A stretch of 64,000 nucleotides of DNA from Arachidicoccus ginsenosidivorans. GTDB lineage: Bacteria > Bacteroidota > Bacteroidia > Chitinophagales > Chitinophagaceae. The notes under the pieces were generated by a model. The model did not search any database. It saw only the letters and a program-made list of their open reading frames with translations, and was not told the origin of the DNA. Of this stretch, positions 42,126 through 51,724 are shown one piece after another. The stretch is taken from assembly GCF_007971385.1 (NCBI RefSeq), contig NZ_CP042434.1, positions 3,658,001-3,722,000 of the forward strand, in the 5' to 3' direction. Positions within the stretch are counted from its first letter, which is position 1. The number at the start of each line of letters is the position of its first letter. The position numbers and the translations under genes were made by a program.

Positions 42126-44378
42126 ATGAAAAGTACGATGATTGTATCAGCAGCCCTGCTATTTTTGGCCGGCTGCGCTACGCAGGCAGGATCCGGCAAT
42201 AAGGATGATGTATTACAGTATGTAGATCCTTATATCGGATCTGCTGCACATGGGCATGTATTTGTAGGGGCCAGTGTGCCTTTCGGAGCGGTGCAGGTAG
42301 GACCCACCAATATTACCCAGGGATGGGACTGGTGTTCCGGATATAACTATTCGGATAGTGTTATCAGAGGATTTTCTCAACTCCATCTCAGTGGGACAGG
42401 CATTGGCGATTTAGGAGATGTGCTCATGATGCCTTATTTAGGGCCGCTGCGTACAATGACTGGGACGCAACAGGATCCGACTTCCGGCTATAGCGCTCAT
42501 TACAACCATAAGGAGGAGCAAGTAGCCCCTGGTTATTACAGCGTAAAATTAACGGATAATAATATCAAGGTCGAACTCACGGCCTCCGAACGTGTCGCTT
42601 TACAGAAATATGATTTTCCTGGTACCGATAGTGCCCGGGTAATCATTGATCTTGAGCAGGGGATCGGCTGGGATGCACCGGTGAAAACGCATATTGATCG
42701 TTTAAATGATACTACGCTTATTGGTTACCGGTTTTCCAAAGGTTGGGCAAATGATCAAAGACTCTGGTTTGCTATTCGCAGCTCTGAGCCAATAAGCCGT
42801 TGGGATGTTTTTGATTCTACCGTCTTCAAATCCAATGACTCTCTGACAGCGGTCAGAACCAAAGGTGTTCTTTCTTTTGGCAAGGACCTGAAATCGGTTT
42901 CTTTTAAAATCGGCATTTCTCCTGTCTCCAGTATGGGTGCTATTGCTAATATTGATGCAGAAATGCCCGGCTGGAACTTTGCCGCCATTAAAGATCAGGC
43001 GCAGGACAGTTGGCGCAAGGCCCTTGGCAAAATCGAGATTGAAACAAAGGATACTGCTAAAAAGCGGGTTTTCTATACGGCGCTGTATCACACGATGATT
43101 GATCCGGTTTTATTTAATGATCATGACAGTACTTACAGAGGTACTGATAAGAAAGTGTATGAACATGCAGGTTTCCAGAATTATTCCGTGTTTTCTCTTT
43201 GGGATACTTACAGAGCACTAAATCCACTTTATACACTGATTCAAAGAGAAAGGGTCGTAGATTTTATTAGCTCCATGCTGGCCATTTATCAGCAGCAGGG
43301 CAAATTACCGGTATGGCACCTTAATGGCAATGAGACCAATTGCATGGTAGGCTACAGTGCTGCCCCGGTTATTGCGGATGCCATCGTTAAAGGCATTGAT
43401 GGATTTGACAAAGAACTGGCCATGGAGGCCTTGGTCAAAACCGCCAATACAGATGAATTTGGTTTGAGTTACCTGAAAAAACTGGGTTATATCCCAGCTG
43501 ATAAGGAAAATGAAGCCGTGTCAAAAGCATTGGAATATGCAGTCGACGACGGTAGTATTGCGCTTGCTGCCAAAAAACTAGGTAAGACAGATATCTATGA
43601 GACTTTTGCTAAAAGAGCCCAGTATTATAAAAGGTATTTTGATAGTACAACAGGTTTTATGCGCGGTGTGATGAGTGATGGCAGTTTCAGGACACCCTTT
43701 AATCCTTTTCAGTCCGTGCATAGAGAAAATGATTATACAGAAGGCAATGCCTGGCAGTATATCTGGTTGGTTCCCCAGGATGTACATGGCCTGATCCATC
43801 TTTTTGGTGGAGATCAACCATTCATAAAGAAACTGGACAGCTTATTTGTGGTAACCGGAGATCTGGGTGCTCAGGCTTCTCCAGATATTTCAGGGCTCAT
43901 CGGTATGTACGCACAGGGCAATGAACCCGAGCATCACGTTCCTTATCTTTATGACTTTGCAGGACAACCCTGGAAGACTGCTGAAAAAGTACACGAGATT
44001 GCCACTAAGTTCTATACGGATAAACCAGATGGCCTTTGTGGCAATGATGACTGCGGTGAAATGAGTGGCTGGTATGTACTTTCTTCCCTGGGATTTTACC
44101 AGGTCAATCCGTCAAATGGTATTTTCGTTTTCGGAACGCCATTTTTTGACAAAGCAACACTTAATGTCGGTAACGCAAAATCTTTTGTGATCACTGCAAA
44201 TAACCTGACGGGTAAAAACATCTATGTTCAGTCAGTCAAGCTTAATGGCCAGCCATACAGCAAATCCTTTATTACTTACCAGGATATCATTAGTGGAGGT
44301 AGCCTTGAGTTTACGATGGGAGAGACCCCTAATAAAGATTTTGGCGCAGCACCTGCAGACAGACCTCAGGATCAATAA
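42126..44378 (+). CDS. GH92 family alpha-mannosidase, lipoprotein
   Basis: 750 residues. Lipobox LFLAGC near residue 18 places it as a lipoprotein. Family features: DPYIGSAAHGHVFVGAS, PFGAVQVGPTN, HLSGTGIGD, HLNGNETNCMVGYSAAP and GNDDCGEMSGWYV, spread over the full length as expected of GH92. These calcium-dependent exo-enzymes remove mannose from N-glycans or mannans by inversion. With the transporter and ROK kinase upstream it makes a simple mannose-use cassette. No SusC/SusD pair is present. Confidence 0.93.
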   Translation: MKSTMIVSAALLFLAGCATQAGSGNKDDVLQYVDPYIGSAAHGHVFVGASVPFGAVQVGPTNITQGWDWCSGYNYSDSVIRGFSQLHLSGTGIGDLGDVLMMPYLGPLRTMTGTQQDPTSGYSAHYNHKEEQVAPGYYSVKLTDNNIKVELTASERVALQKYDFPGTDSARVIIDLEQGIGWDAPVKTHIDRLNDTTLIGYRFSKGWANDQRLWFAIRSSEPISRWDVFDSTVFKSNDSLTAVRTKGVLSFGKDLKSVSFKIGISPVSSMGAIANIDAEMPGWNFAAIKDQAQDSWRKALGKIEIETKDTAKKRVFYTALYHTMIDPVLFNDHDSTYRGTDKKVYEHAGFQNYSVFSLWDTYRALNPLYTLIQRERVVDFISSMLAIYQQQGKLPVWHLNGNETNCMVGYSAAPVIADAIVKGIDGFDKELAMEALVKTANTDEFGLSYLKKLGYIPADKENEAVSKALEYAVDDGSIALAAKKLGKTDIYETFAKRAQYYKRYFDSTTGFMRGVMSDGSFRTPFNPFQSVHRENDYTEGNAWQYIWLVPQDVHGLIHLFGGDQPFIKKLDSLFVVTGDLGAQASPDISGLIGMYAQGNEPEHHVPYLYDFAGQPWKTAEKVHEIATKFYTDKPDGLCGNDDCGEMSGWYVLSSLGFYQVNPSNGIFVFGTPFFDKATLNVGNAKSFVITANNLTGKNIYVQSVKLNGQPYSKSFITYQDIISGGSLEFTMGETPNKDFGAAPADRPQDQ

Positions 44379-44475
44379 TTGATACAATCTGTAAGGAAAA
44401 GCAGGTGGTTATTGAGTGGCACACTGCGATAAATTGTAGATAAGTAAGAAAAATTAGAAAATAAGTAGAAAATTT

Positions 44476-44518
44476 AAAAGCAGCTATTATCCATAAATAG
44501 GGTAATAGCTGCTTTTTT
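44476..44518 (+). terminator. Terminator downstream of GH92
   Basis: Arms AAAGCAGCTATTA (44477-44489) and TAATAGCTGCTTT (44503-44515) pair fully with a 13-base loop; T-run follows. Confidence 0.88.
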
Positions 44519-44648
44519 AATTTTTAATTTTAATCATGCGTAACTTTTTATGCTTTGTGGTACGGCCGCACATTCGTTTTGCGGTTAATTGTGCGGGGCC
44601 AATCAAAGTATTACGCTAAACAGGACCATGATTTATAGCTGCAGGCTA

Positions 44649-45038
44649 CTATGCATTATCTGCAGCGTTTTTAGCGGCCTTAGCTGCGGCATCTGCCGCA
44701 TCACTGGCCTTGGCAGCTGCCTCCGCAGCAGCGTCACTGGCTTTTGCAGCTGCTGAAGCCTCTGAACTATTGATTTTGCTTTTCAGATTATCTGTTGTTT
44801 CCTGGGCTTTGTCCTTTAAATGCTCCCAGGCATCCTCCGCTTTATCACCTAGATCGGCGGATTTTTCTTTTACCGTATCCATGGCTTCTGACGCCTTTTC
44901 CTTGGTGGCGTCCCAAACCTCTTCGGCTTTGTCCTCAATGTTTTCCCAGGTGTCTGCGGCTTTATCCTTTAAATGCGACAAGCCTTCTTTTGCTTTGTCA
45001 AAAAAACTTTTTTCTTCCTGCTGATTTTGTTCGCTCAT
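44649..45038 (-). CDS. Amphipathic helical protein, LEA/apolipoprotein-like repeats
   Basis: 129 residues, almost entirely predicted alpha helix and very rich in Ala, Lys, Glu and Asp. The first two thirds repeat an 11-residue-like pattern (FDKAKEGLSHLKDKA, then TWENIEDKAEEV, WDATKEKA, TVKEKSADLGDKA); the last third is Ala/Asp/Lys only. No signal peptide or membrane segment. Such proteins (LEA group 3, YtxH/CsbD-like) are linked to desiccation or osmotic stress and to coating of membranes, but there is no defined domain, so this is inference. It points toward the GH92 gene and shares its terminator region. Confidence 0.6.
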   Translation of the reverse strand: MSEQNQQEEKSFFDKAKEGLSHLKDKAADTWENIEDKAEEVWDATKEKASEAMDTVKEKSADLGDKAEDAWEHLKDKAQETTDNLKSKINSSEASAAAKASDAAAEAAAKASDAADAAAKAAKNAADNA

Positions 45039-45189
45039 AATAATTCGGGTTTTATAGGTTTATAGAAATAATTTACCAGAACAAATTAATGAAAATCAAC
45101 CTAATTTGTTTTTATCAGCTATTAATATTTCGTTATTTCTGTCAAATTTTAGTGCTTTGAGCCAGAAATTTATGGGATAAATGGCAAAG

Positions 45190-45239
45190 AAAACTGCCGA
45201 CCTACGCTTCAATTCTCTCAGCGATAGACCGGCAGTTTT
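45190..45239 (-). terminator. Long hairpin downstream of the TonB-plug protein gene
   Basis: Outer arms AAAACTGCCG (45190-45199) and CGGCAGTTTT (45230-45239); inside them CTACGCT and AGCGATAG extend the stem with small bulges. In the minus-strand transcript it is followed by T-rich sequence. Likely the end of transcription of the 45308 gene. Confidence 0.65.
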
Positions 45240-45307
45240 GTCAAAAACGGGATCCCCAAAATAGACTTTACAATTGGCCATGTTAATATAAATATGGCAA
45301 AAGGGTG

Positions 45308-47740
45308 CTATTGAATCACTTTCTCAATATGGGTAAACTGTCCCTGGGTGTTCATGCCCTCTAAGATAATCCGATAGGATTTGGTGATATCATTATTAAA
45401 AAACTTAAATCGCACTTCATGATCCTGGGGTGTGGTCATAATTAAAGAATTCCAATACAGGGTAGAACGACTATCTACTTTGTTTAAATCCTGGGTCAGG
45501 CTGAGGTAATCCGGTACATAGAATTCTTTAATTAAGGAGTAGCCGGCAATGGTTTTATGTGGCATGCCTTCCCCTTTTTCTTGTTGAACATCTCCGCCTT
45601 TACGGGTGTAAACGGCAATGGCGCCTCCGGGGCTGCCACCAAAACCACCCATAAATGGCGGCCTGAATACTTTGACCATGGCAATATCGTTCATACTGAT
45701 ATTGGATAACTGACTGGCATCCTGTATGGGCATTTCATCTAAAAATAAGGACGGCGTGCTGCCTCTCCAGGTCATGGACGGCGTACCACTTTGTGCATTG
45801 GAAATCTGCAGACCGGCCACCCTGCCTTGCAGGTAACTAAAGACATTAAAGGAGCTTTGGGCAGAAATATCATTCAAAAGATCAAAAGTGTAACCATTAT
45901 CGCTTCTAAACATCCCACTGGTATACTTTTCATTGAGTTTTTCTTCCGGTGATTTTGTTTTGGCTTTTACGGTAACATCTGCCAGGTTGGTCTCCATATG
46001 CATGGCTGCCCAATACTGATCAAATAGTCTTCTGCTGGCAGCCAGTCCACTGGTATCATACACCCTGGCTTTGATAATATCATTTGGATCCAGAGATACT
46101 TCACCTGGAGATTTCAGGCGGTCTTGCATAAAATTAATCGTCGCCCGACGGTCCATCGTGTTTTTCTTACCGGCAAATTTATAATAGACCTGTAAGGAGT
46201 CAAAAAAGATGGTATTGGGGTCATTAAAATTGCCATCTGGCTCTATTTGAACCATGATAAAACGGCCGGTCGTGTCTTGCTTTGATTTAGCAATGGCCAC
46301 CAGTGTATTATTGGTGGCTATCTGTGAAGGGGTAATACCATACACTTTTCCGGAAAAAGTCAGGTAACTGGTATCGGCAGGATAGGTGATCTTAGGATCC
46401 TCATGGGCCATCAGTTTATCCCAGTTATATCTTCTCCAGCCATGGGTCAGCATCACCAGATCCAGGTTCTGTTGAACCTTGGCCGAGGTATCTGAAAAAT
46501 AATAATAAGGATGGTAAACCCGGCCCTTAATCTGAGAGCTGAGCAGCATTCTGGAAATCAGGTTGCTGGAGCTGTCCGTGCCAATACTGGCGTCGGTGAC
46601 AGCCACCGACAAGTTGGCCGGGACTGAATCCGTTACATTGATGACTATTTCATTTTGCCCTCTTTTGTCGAAGCTGAGTTTGGAAAAACCGACTTCCGGA
46701 TGAAATTCTGCTTCCCCGTTATTGACAAAAACAATTCTTTCTGAGACGGGTTTCCAGGCAGCGTCAAATAGTGTCAGTTGCAGGATTCCACTGGGGAAAG
46801 ATGCTGTGGGAATCGCACCACTGACCATGGTTTTATCTTCCAGTGAAACATTAGCCATATAGACCAGTTGCTGATAGGTAGTGGCAACAATATGCAGGGT
46901 CTTGAGATTGTCCGGTGCATTTTCTGAGCGCTGAATTGCAAAAAGTGTGGAGCCGGCAGACGGTCTGGCTACCAGCGCCGCCCCTGCTGATTTGACTTCA
47001 GGTAACTTAGTTGTTTGCTGCTGTCCTTTATCATCAGTCCAGGTAGCCGTATAGACCTCTGAACTGTTAGGCAGCAAGTGAAAACTACCCATACCATCAT
47101 GTTCAGGACTGATTACTGCGACTTCTTCGCCTTTAGAATCTTTGACCGTACCATTGACTTTAACCGGCTGGCCATACTGATTCTCGGCCATAAAAGCCAC
47201 TCTGGTGTTCAGCCCGGCAATCAGATCACCGCCTTCGGGGAAAAAATAAAGTTTGGTGACAGTGGCCGGTGGAGCGCCTTTGATTCGTTTGGAAGCAGGT
47301 TGGATTATGGTCAGATCCTTATTGAAGAGAAATGAAGTATCAAAGTTCAGCATCCATTTTGTGTATGCCCTGACATGTAACAGGTTGCCGTGAATGCTGT
47401 CTGGCACCGTAAATTGACCTCTGGTAGTGCCGCCGGCTATGGGATAAGCGTCATGGGCCAGGACTTTACCGTGCTCATCGCTGAAATCTACATACAATGT
47501 TTTGCTCAGATTATCGGGCATAATGCCGTTGACGATATAAGCTTTGAACCAAATATCCTCCTTTGCGGCATAGTTATGGCGATCAAATTGCAAATGGATT
47601 CTTTCCTGGGGAAATTTAGCGCCGTAATTATTAATCAGTGTGTCAATGCGCTGGGCATGAATGGTTTGTGTTGCAGTGCTAAAAGCCACCACCATCAGGC
47701 AGCAGCCCCTAAAAAAGTTTTTCGCGAAACGCAGTGTCAT
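45308..47740 (-). CDS. Macroglobulin-like protein with TonB-receptor plug domain
   Basis: 810 residues with signal peptide (about 1-29, ending IHAQ). The first 250 residues begin ERIHLQFDRHNYAAKEDIWFKAY, the MG2-type motif seen in this Bacteroidota family. Near residues 640-745 is a TonB-dependent receptor plug: LQGRVAGLQISNAQSG, then LFLDEMPIQDASQLSNI and GGAIAVYTRKGG. There is no beta barrel after it, so it is not a transporter. Role unknown; outer membrane or periplasm is likely. Transcribed alone, between two terminators. Confidence 0.8.
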   Translation of the reverse strand: MTLRFAKNFFRGCCLMVVAFSTATQTIHAQRIDTLINNYGAKFPQERIHLQFDRHNYAAKEDIWFKAYIVNGIMPDNLSKTLYVDFSDEHGKVLAHDAYPIAGGTTRGQFTVPDSIHGNLLHVRAYTKWMLNFDTSFLFNKDLTIIQPASKRIKGAPPATVTKLYFFPEGGDLIAGLNTRVAFMAENQYGQPVKVNGTVKDSKGEEVAVISPEHDGMGSFHLLPNSSEVYTATWTDDKGQQQTTKLPEVKSAGAALVARPSAGSTLFAIQRSENAPDNLKTLHIVATTYQQLVYMANVSLEDKTMVSGAIPTASFPSGILQLTLFDAAWKPVSERIVFVNNGEAEFHPEVGFSKLSFDKRGQNEIVINVTDSVPANLSVAVTDASIGTDSSSNLISRMLLSSQIKGRVYHPYYYFSDTSAKVQQNLDLVMLTHGWRRYNWDKLMAHEDPKITYPADTSYLTFSGKVYGITPSQIATNNTLVAIAKSKQDTTGRFIMVQIEPDGNFNDPNTIFFDSLQVYYKFAGKKNTMDRRATINFMQDRLKSPGEVSLDPNDIIKARVYDTSGLAASRRLFDQYWAAMHMETNLADVTVKAKTKSPEEKLNEKYTSGMFRSDNGYTFDLLNDISAQSSFNVFSYLQGRVAGLQISNAQSGTPSMTWRGSTPSLFLDEMPIQDASQLSNISMNDIAMVKVFRPPFMGGFGGSPGGAIAVYTRKGGDVQQEKGEGMPHKTIAGYSLIKEFYVPDYLSLTQDLNKVDSRSTLYWNSLIMTTPQDHEVRFKFFNNDITKSYRIILEGMNTQGQFTHIEKVIQ

Positions 47741-47782
47741 GTGTACAGTAGGTTTATAATGAACGATTAATAACTCGTAAAG

Positions 47783-47816
47783 TAAAAAAAATATCCCTCT
47801 AAGTTAAGGGATATTT
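47783..47816 (-). terminator. Terminator of dnaB
   Basis: Arms AAATATCCCT (47789-47798) and AGGGATATTT (47807-47816), loop 8 bases; the plus-strand A-run to the left gives a U-run on the minus strand. Confidence 0.8.
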
Positions 47817-47903
47817 CTGTAGTAGCTGTTCTGCTTTGAAGGTGAACTTATAATGTTTTCTAAAAAAAAGGCTTTTTCCGTAAAGTAGCTGATCCAATGT
47901 CTT

Positions 47904-49483
47904 TTAAAACGGGGGCGCTTCATCAAATCCGGCATCAAATTCATTGCTGTTCATCTTGCTTTGCACCACTTGAAAGCTACCCTTATTACCATCCAGGGCG
48001 CCACCCCCAGAACCGCCGGTTGGACCGCTTTGTGGCAATGTTTGCCAATTGCCGGCATTAAAGTCACCCTGACCACCCATGTCCTCAAATTTCTGGATAT
48101 CCAGTCTGGCCTTCAGGATAATGGTTTCCAGAGAACCATTACGGTGTTTGGCTATTTTAATATGGGTTTCCCCTTCTATAGATTCTCCCATCTCATTGGC
48201 CTGGTTTTCATAATACTCGGGGCGGTAAATAAAGATAACCATATCCGCATCTTGTTCAATGGCACCGGATTCCCTAAGGTCACTTAACTGCGGAACCTTA
48301 CTTTCTTTTCTGGATTCTACCGCACGGCTTAACTGCGATAGGGCAATTATAGGAATCATTAATTCTTTGGCCAGTACCTTCAGGTTCCTGGAGATGGTAC
48401 TGATTTCCTGTTCGCGGTTGGTGTTCTTGTCACCCGAACCGCTCATCAACTGCAGGTAGTCGATCACGATCATCCCTACTTTGTTCTTATTGACCAGTCT
48501 TCTGGCCTTGGCCCGAAACTCAAATATATTGAGCGCAGCCGTATCATCAATAAAGATGGGAGAGGTCTCGAGTGGTTTGATGCCTTTGGCCTGCAATTGC
48601 TTGTATTCATAATCTTCCAGGTTCCCACGGGAGATCTTTTCCAGCTTGATTTCACTTTGCGCAGAAAGGATACGTTGTACCAACTGTGCAGAACTCATTT
48701 CCAAAGAAAAGAAGGCGACGGGAACGGGGTTGGTCGGGTGCATGGCTGCATTGCGGATCAGATTGAGGGCAAAGGCCGTTTTACCAACCGCCGGACGGGC
48801 AGCCAGGATAATCAGGTCACTGGGTTGCCAGCCATAAGTAACTTTATCCAGGCTGGGGAAACCGCTGGGTACCCCGGAGATTTCATTGGTCTGAAGCCGG
48901 AGCTTATCAATACGCTCCAGGGCTTTGGCCAGGGCATCTCCAATGTCATCGTAGTTCTTTTTCAGGTAGTTATTGGTGATATTGAAGATTTTCTGTTCCG
49001 CATCATCGAGTAAATTAAAAACGTCGGTACTTTCTACATAGGCTTCAGTAATGATTTCCCCACTGATTTCTATGAGTTTACGTTGAATGAATTTTTCCAG
49101 CAGGATACGGGCATGCGTTTCAATATTGGCCGAAGAGGTCACCGACATGGTCAGCTTGGAAACGTAAAAGGCGCCGCCTACCAGATCCAGCTCCTCCGAG
49201 GATTTTAACTCCTCTACTACCGTTAGCATATCAATGGGCATATTTTTCTGGGCCAGCTTCTCACAGGCCTTAAAAATAAGCTGATGGGCATCGACATAAA
49301 AGCACTCTGCACGTATGATCTCAATGACATTATCGAAAGCTGCCTTTTCAAGCATGACCGCACCTAATATCGCTTCTTCCAGATCTCTTGCCTGTGGGGC
49401 ACTTTGCCATACATCATAGCGTTGATATCGGTGGATGGCTTTTTACGACTGGTTTTGCGGTTAATATTCGATAAGTTGTCCAT
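47904..49483 (-). CDS. dnaB: Replicative DNA helicase, one-base deletion near the start
   Basis: Repaired length 526 residues. N-terminal primase-binding domain (DLEEAILGAVMLEKAAF onward), then the RecA-like helicase with Walker A RPAVGKT, IDYLQLM, DLRESGAIEQDADMV and KHRNG. The C-terminal tail is Gly/Gln-rich and ends DEAPPF. DnaB unwinds DNA at the fork. The frame is broken at plus 49396-49399 (coding CCCC); a fifth C restores GKVPPQARDLEE and links to ATG 49483 (MDNLSNINRKTSRKK). Without it only an internal start at 49355 is left. The upstream gap holds DnaA-box-like sites. Confidence 0.93.
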
Positions 49484-50034
49484 TTATATAAAGTAATTTA
49501 AGTATATGTTGTGTCGCTTCGTCTGTTTTTATGATGAAAGGCTACCTATAACATCCAGATTACTTAAGGTAACAATTTGTTCATAAAAATTTAAAATACC
49601 CAGCGATTTTGAGCGAATATAGCAAGGCTCCTCGTGGGAAAAAACTTTGTTTATCTGATTATTTTTACATACCCAATGCACAAAGATATTAACAGTTTTC
49701 CTAAGTTTATGCACAAACTGGTTAAAGTTATCCACTGGAATTTGGGTTTATACAGTAAACTGCTTGTTTTATCCACAATTGCCTGTGCAAAAAGAAAAAG
49801 CATAAATACCTGGATTACCGCCTGGAAATTCGCTATTTTTTAAACTTGGAACCACACTGAATAGGGGTAAATAAAAGGCTTATGACTGTTATTTTTTACT
49901 TGGAATATTATATAAATTAAGTGAATTTTGCCACCGAACGGACCATTTGCAAAAGTTACCGGACCTTTTCAGCAGACTTAGTGGTCATTTAAAGTGAATT
50001 TTTACGGATGGAGAAAACCTCAAGCAGAGCAAAG
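49484..50034. other. AT-rich gap between divergent dnaB and gpsA, candidate DnaA-binding region
   Basis: 551 bases without a gene. Within 49707-49792 there are three 9-mers that match TTWTNCACA exactly: TTATGCACA (49707-49715, +), TTATCCACA (49769-49777, +) and TTTTGCACA (49784-49792, -). A fourth, TTATCCACT (49728-49736, +), has one mismatch. A T-rich stretch (49645-49670) lies to the left and could melt easily. This could be an origin of replication or a DnaA-controlled dnaB promoter. Confidence 0.5.
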
Positions 50035-51036
50035 ATGAAAATAGCAATTATAGGGAGTGGGAGTTGGGCCACAGCGCTGGCAAAATTACTAACGGATAAC
50101 CAGGTAGAAATTTATTGGTGGTTCAGAAATACACCTGCCATGGAACATTTTCAACAACGAGGCCATAATCCGACCTATTTGTCCAAATCTTTTTTTGATC
50201 TGAGCCGGATTCATTTTAGTGATTCACTGCCCTATGTAGTGGAAAATGCAGATGCGGTTTTACTGGCTACGCCTTCTGCCTATCTGCAGCAAGCACTTGA
50301 AGTCCTGCCTACCGACGCCTTTGATCATAAATTAATTATATCTGCCGTCAAAGGAATCCTGCCTGAGAGAACTGAATTGATCAGCGATTACCTGGCTAGA
50401 GTCTTTAACTTGCCTTTGGAGCGGTTTTATACGATTTTAGGACCTTGTCATGCGGAGGAAGTGGCCAGTGAGAAATTATCTTATCTCACTTTTTCTGGGC
50501 TGGATATAGATACCTGCAAAAATATTGCAGCGCTTTTTGAAACGCTTTATCTGAATACACGGGTTAACCATGACGTTATTGGTGTTCAATATGCAGCAGT
50601 CATGAAAAATATTTATGCCCTGGGCGCTGGAATCGCTCATGGACTTGATTACGGGGATAATTTTCTAAGTGTTTTTATTGCCAATGCCGCCGATGAAATG
50701 GCTGGGTTCTTAAAACAGGTGACTGCCTGTCGGGAACTTCAACAAATGCCTAATTATTCCAGCTCAGTCTACTTAGGGGATTTACTGGTGACTTGCTATT
50801 CCCTTTACAGCCGTAACCGGATGTTTGGTACCATGATCGGCAAAGGATATAGCGTCAAAGCGGCGCAATTAGAGTTGGGTATGGTGGCTGAGGGCTATAA
50901 CGCCAGTAAATGTATCCATGATCTGAACGGAAAACTGGGTGCCGCCTTGCCTATAGCACATAGCATATACCAGATACTCTGGGAAAATAGCCCAGCTGAT
51001 ACAACACTTCTGGAGCTAGAGGCCATTTTGAATTAA
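50035..51036 (+). CDS. gpsA: Glycerol-3-phosphate dehydrogenase [NAD(P)+]
   Basis: 333 residues from ATG 50035 (frame open to 50008). Rossmann loop IGSGSWATALAKLL at the N-terminus, AVKGILPERT, GPCHAEEVASEK, and the catalytic Lys in AVMKNIYALGAGI. It reduces dihydroxyacetone phosphate to glycerol 3-phosphate, the start of phospholipid synthesis. ATG 50035 is preferred since MKIAIIGSG is the family start. Confidence 0.95.
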   Translation: MKIAIIGSGSWATALAKLLTDNQVEIYWWFRNTPAMEHFQQRGHNPTYLSKSFFDLSRIHFSDSLPYVVENADAVLLATPSAYLQQALEVLPTDAFDHKLIISAVKGILPERTELISDYLARVFNLPLERFYTILGPCHAEEVASEKLSYLTFSGLDIDTCKNIAALFETLYLNTRVNHDVIGVQYAAVMKNIYALGAGIAHGLDYGDNFLSVFIANAADEMAGFLKQVTACRELQQMPNYSSSVYLGDLLVTCYSLYSRNRMFGTMIGKGYSVKAAQLELGMVAEGYNASKCIHDLNGKLGAALPIAHSIYQILWENSPADTTLLELEAILN

Positions 51037-51724
51037 TAGCAGCTGGATCATAACAAAATACTGGCGCATATAAATGGAAATGGTGGCGGCAACTATTGCC
51101 TTCACCCATCATGTCATGGCTTAATTCAATCTCCCATAACCATTTGGCCAGTATGCATTTTCTTATGCGAGTAAATGCTGAGGTTTCAATAATTACAACG
51201 ATTAACCCCGGTTTAAAAAGAATGTTTTACTATTGCCTTCTAAAATGGTAAAACCAAGTATAATGAATCAGTTGCTACGGACAGATAAACAGATTTTAAA
51301 GGAAATCATACCAGGGCTTCTTCTGGATAACATAAGGCCATATAATTTACTTTGGTGACCGACCGGTCCTCCTTTTCTTACTATATATGCAGCTATAATG
51401 CATTTGTAATGCCTATAATGGGCACTGCTGCCTACTTATTACATCTCGTCATAATCTGCAATCTCAGTCTTTAAATTTCATTTATTTTAAAAGAACCAAA
51501 AAGGTAAAAAGAGCAATACGGGCAACGTATTGCTTTGCCGTTTACCGTTTACTATGGGGCTTTATGAGTGGGGACAGCCTGTTTTAAAACAAATGAAAGC
51601 ATTTTGGCTTTCAGGTAGTTGCAGTGACTGGAAAATGCAGTTATGATTATTGGTGCAAAAGTGCGTCAAGTAGATTATCAAAGCCAATATCTGGCTATTA
51701 CAGTTAACTTTTATCAATAAGAAA
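51037..51724. other. 688-base region without a recognised gene
   Basis: No long ORF. A short ORF 51245-51358 (37 codons, MVKPSIMNQLLRTD) cannot be supported. A perfect 9-base hairpin AGCAATACG/CGTATTGCT is at 51512-51534 without a T run. Probably mostly upstream sequence of the Rpn gene. Confidence 0.4.

Noticed and set aside
45096..45281. 61-codon minus-strand ORF downstream of the TonB-plug gene
   Set aside because: It runs through the terminator hairpin at 45190-45239 and has no known domain.
51245..51358. 37-codon ORF in the gap before the Rpn gene
   Set aside because: Too short, no homolog recognised, no distinct start signal.
51512..51534. Hairpin AGCAATACG/CGTATTGCT as terminator
   Set aside because: Stable stem, but no T run on either side and no gene ending nearby that needs it.
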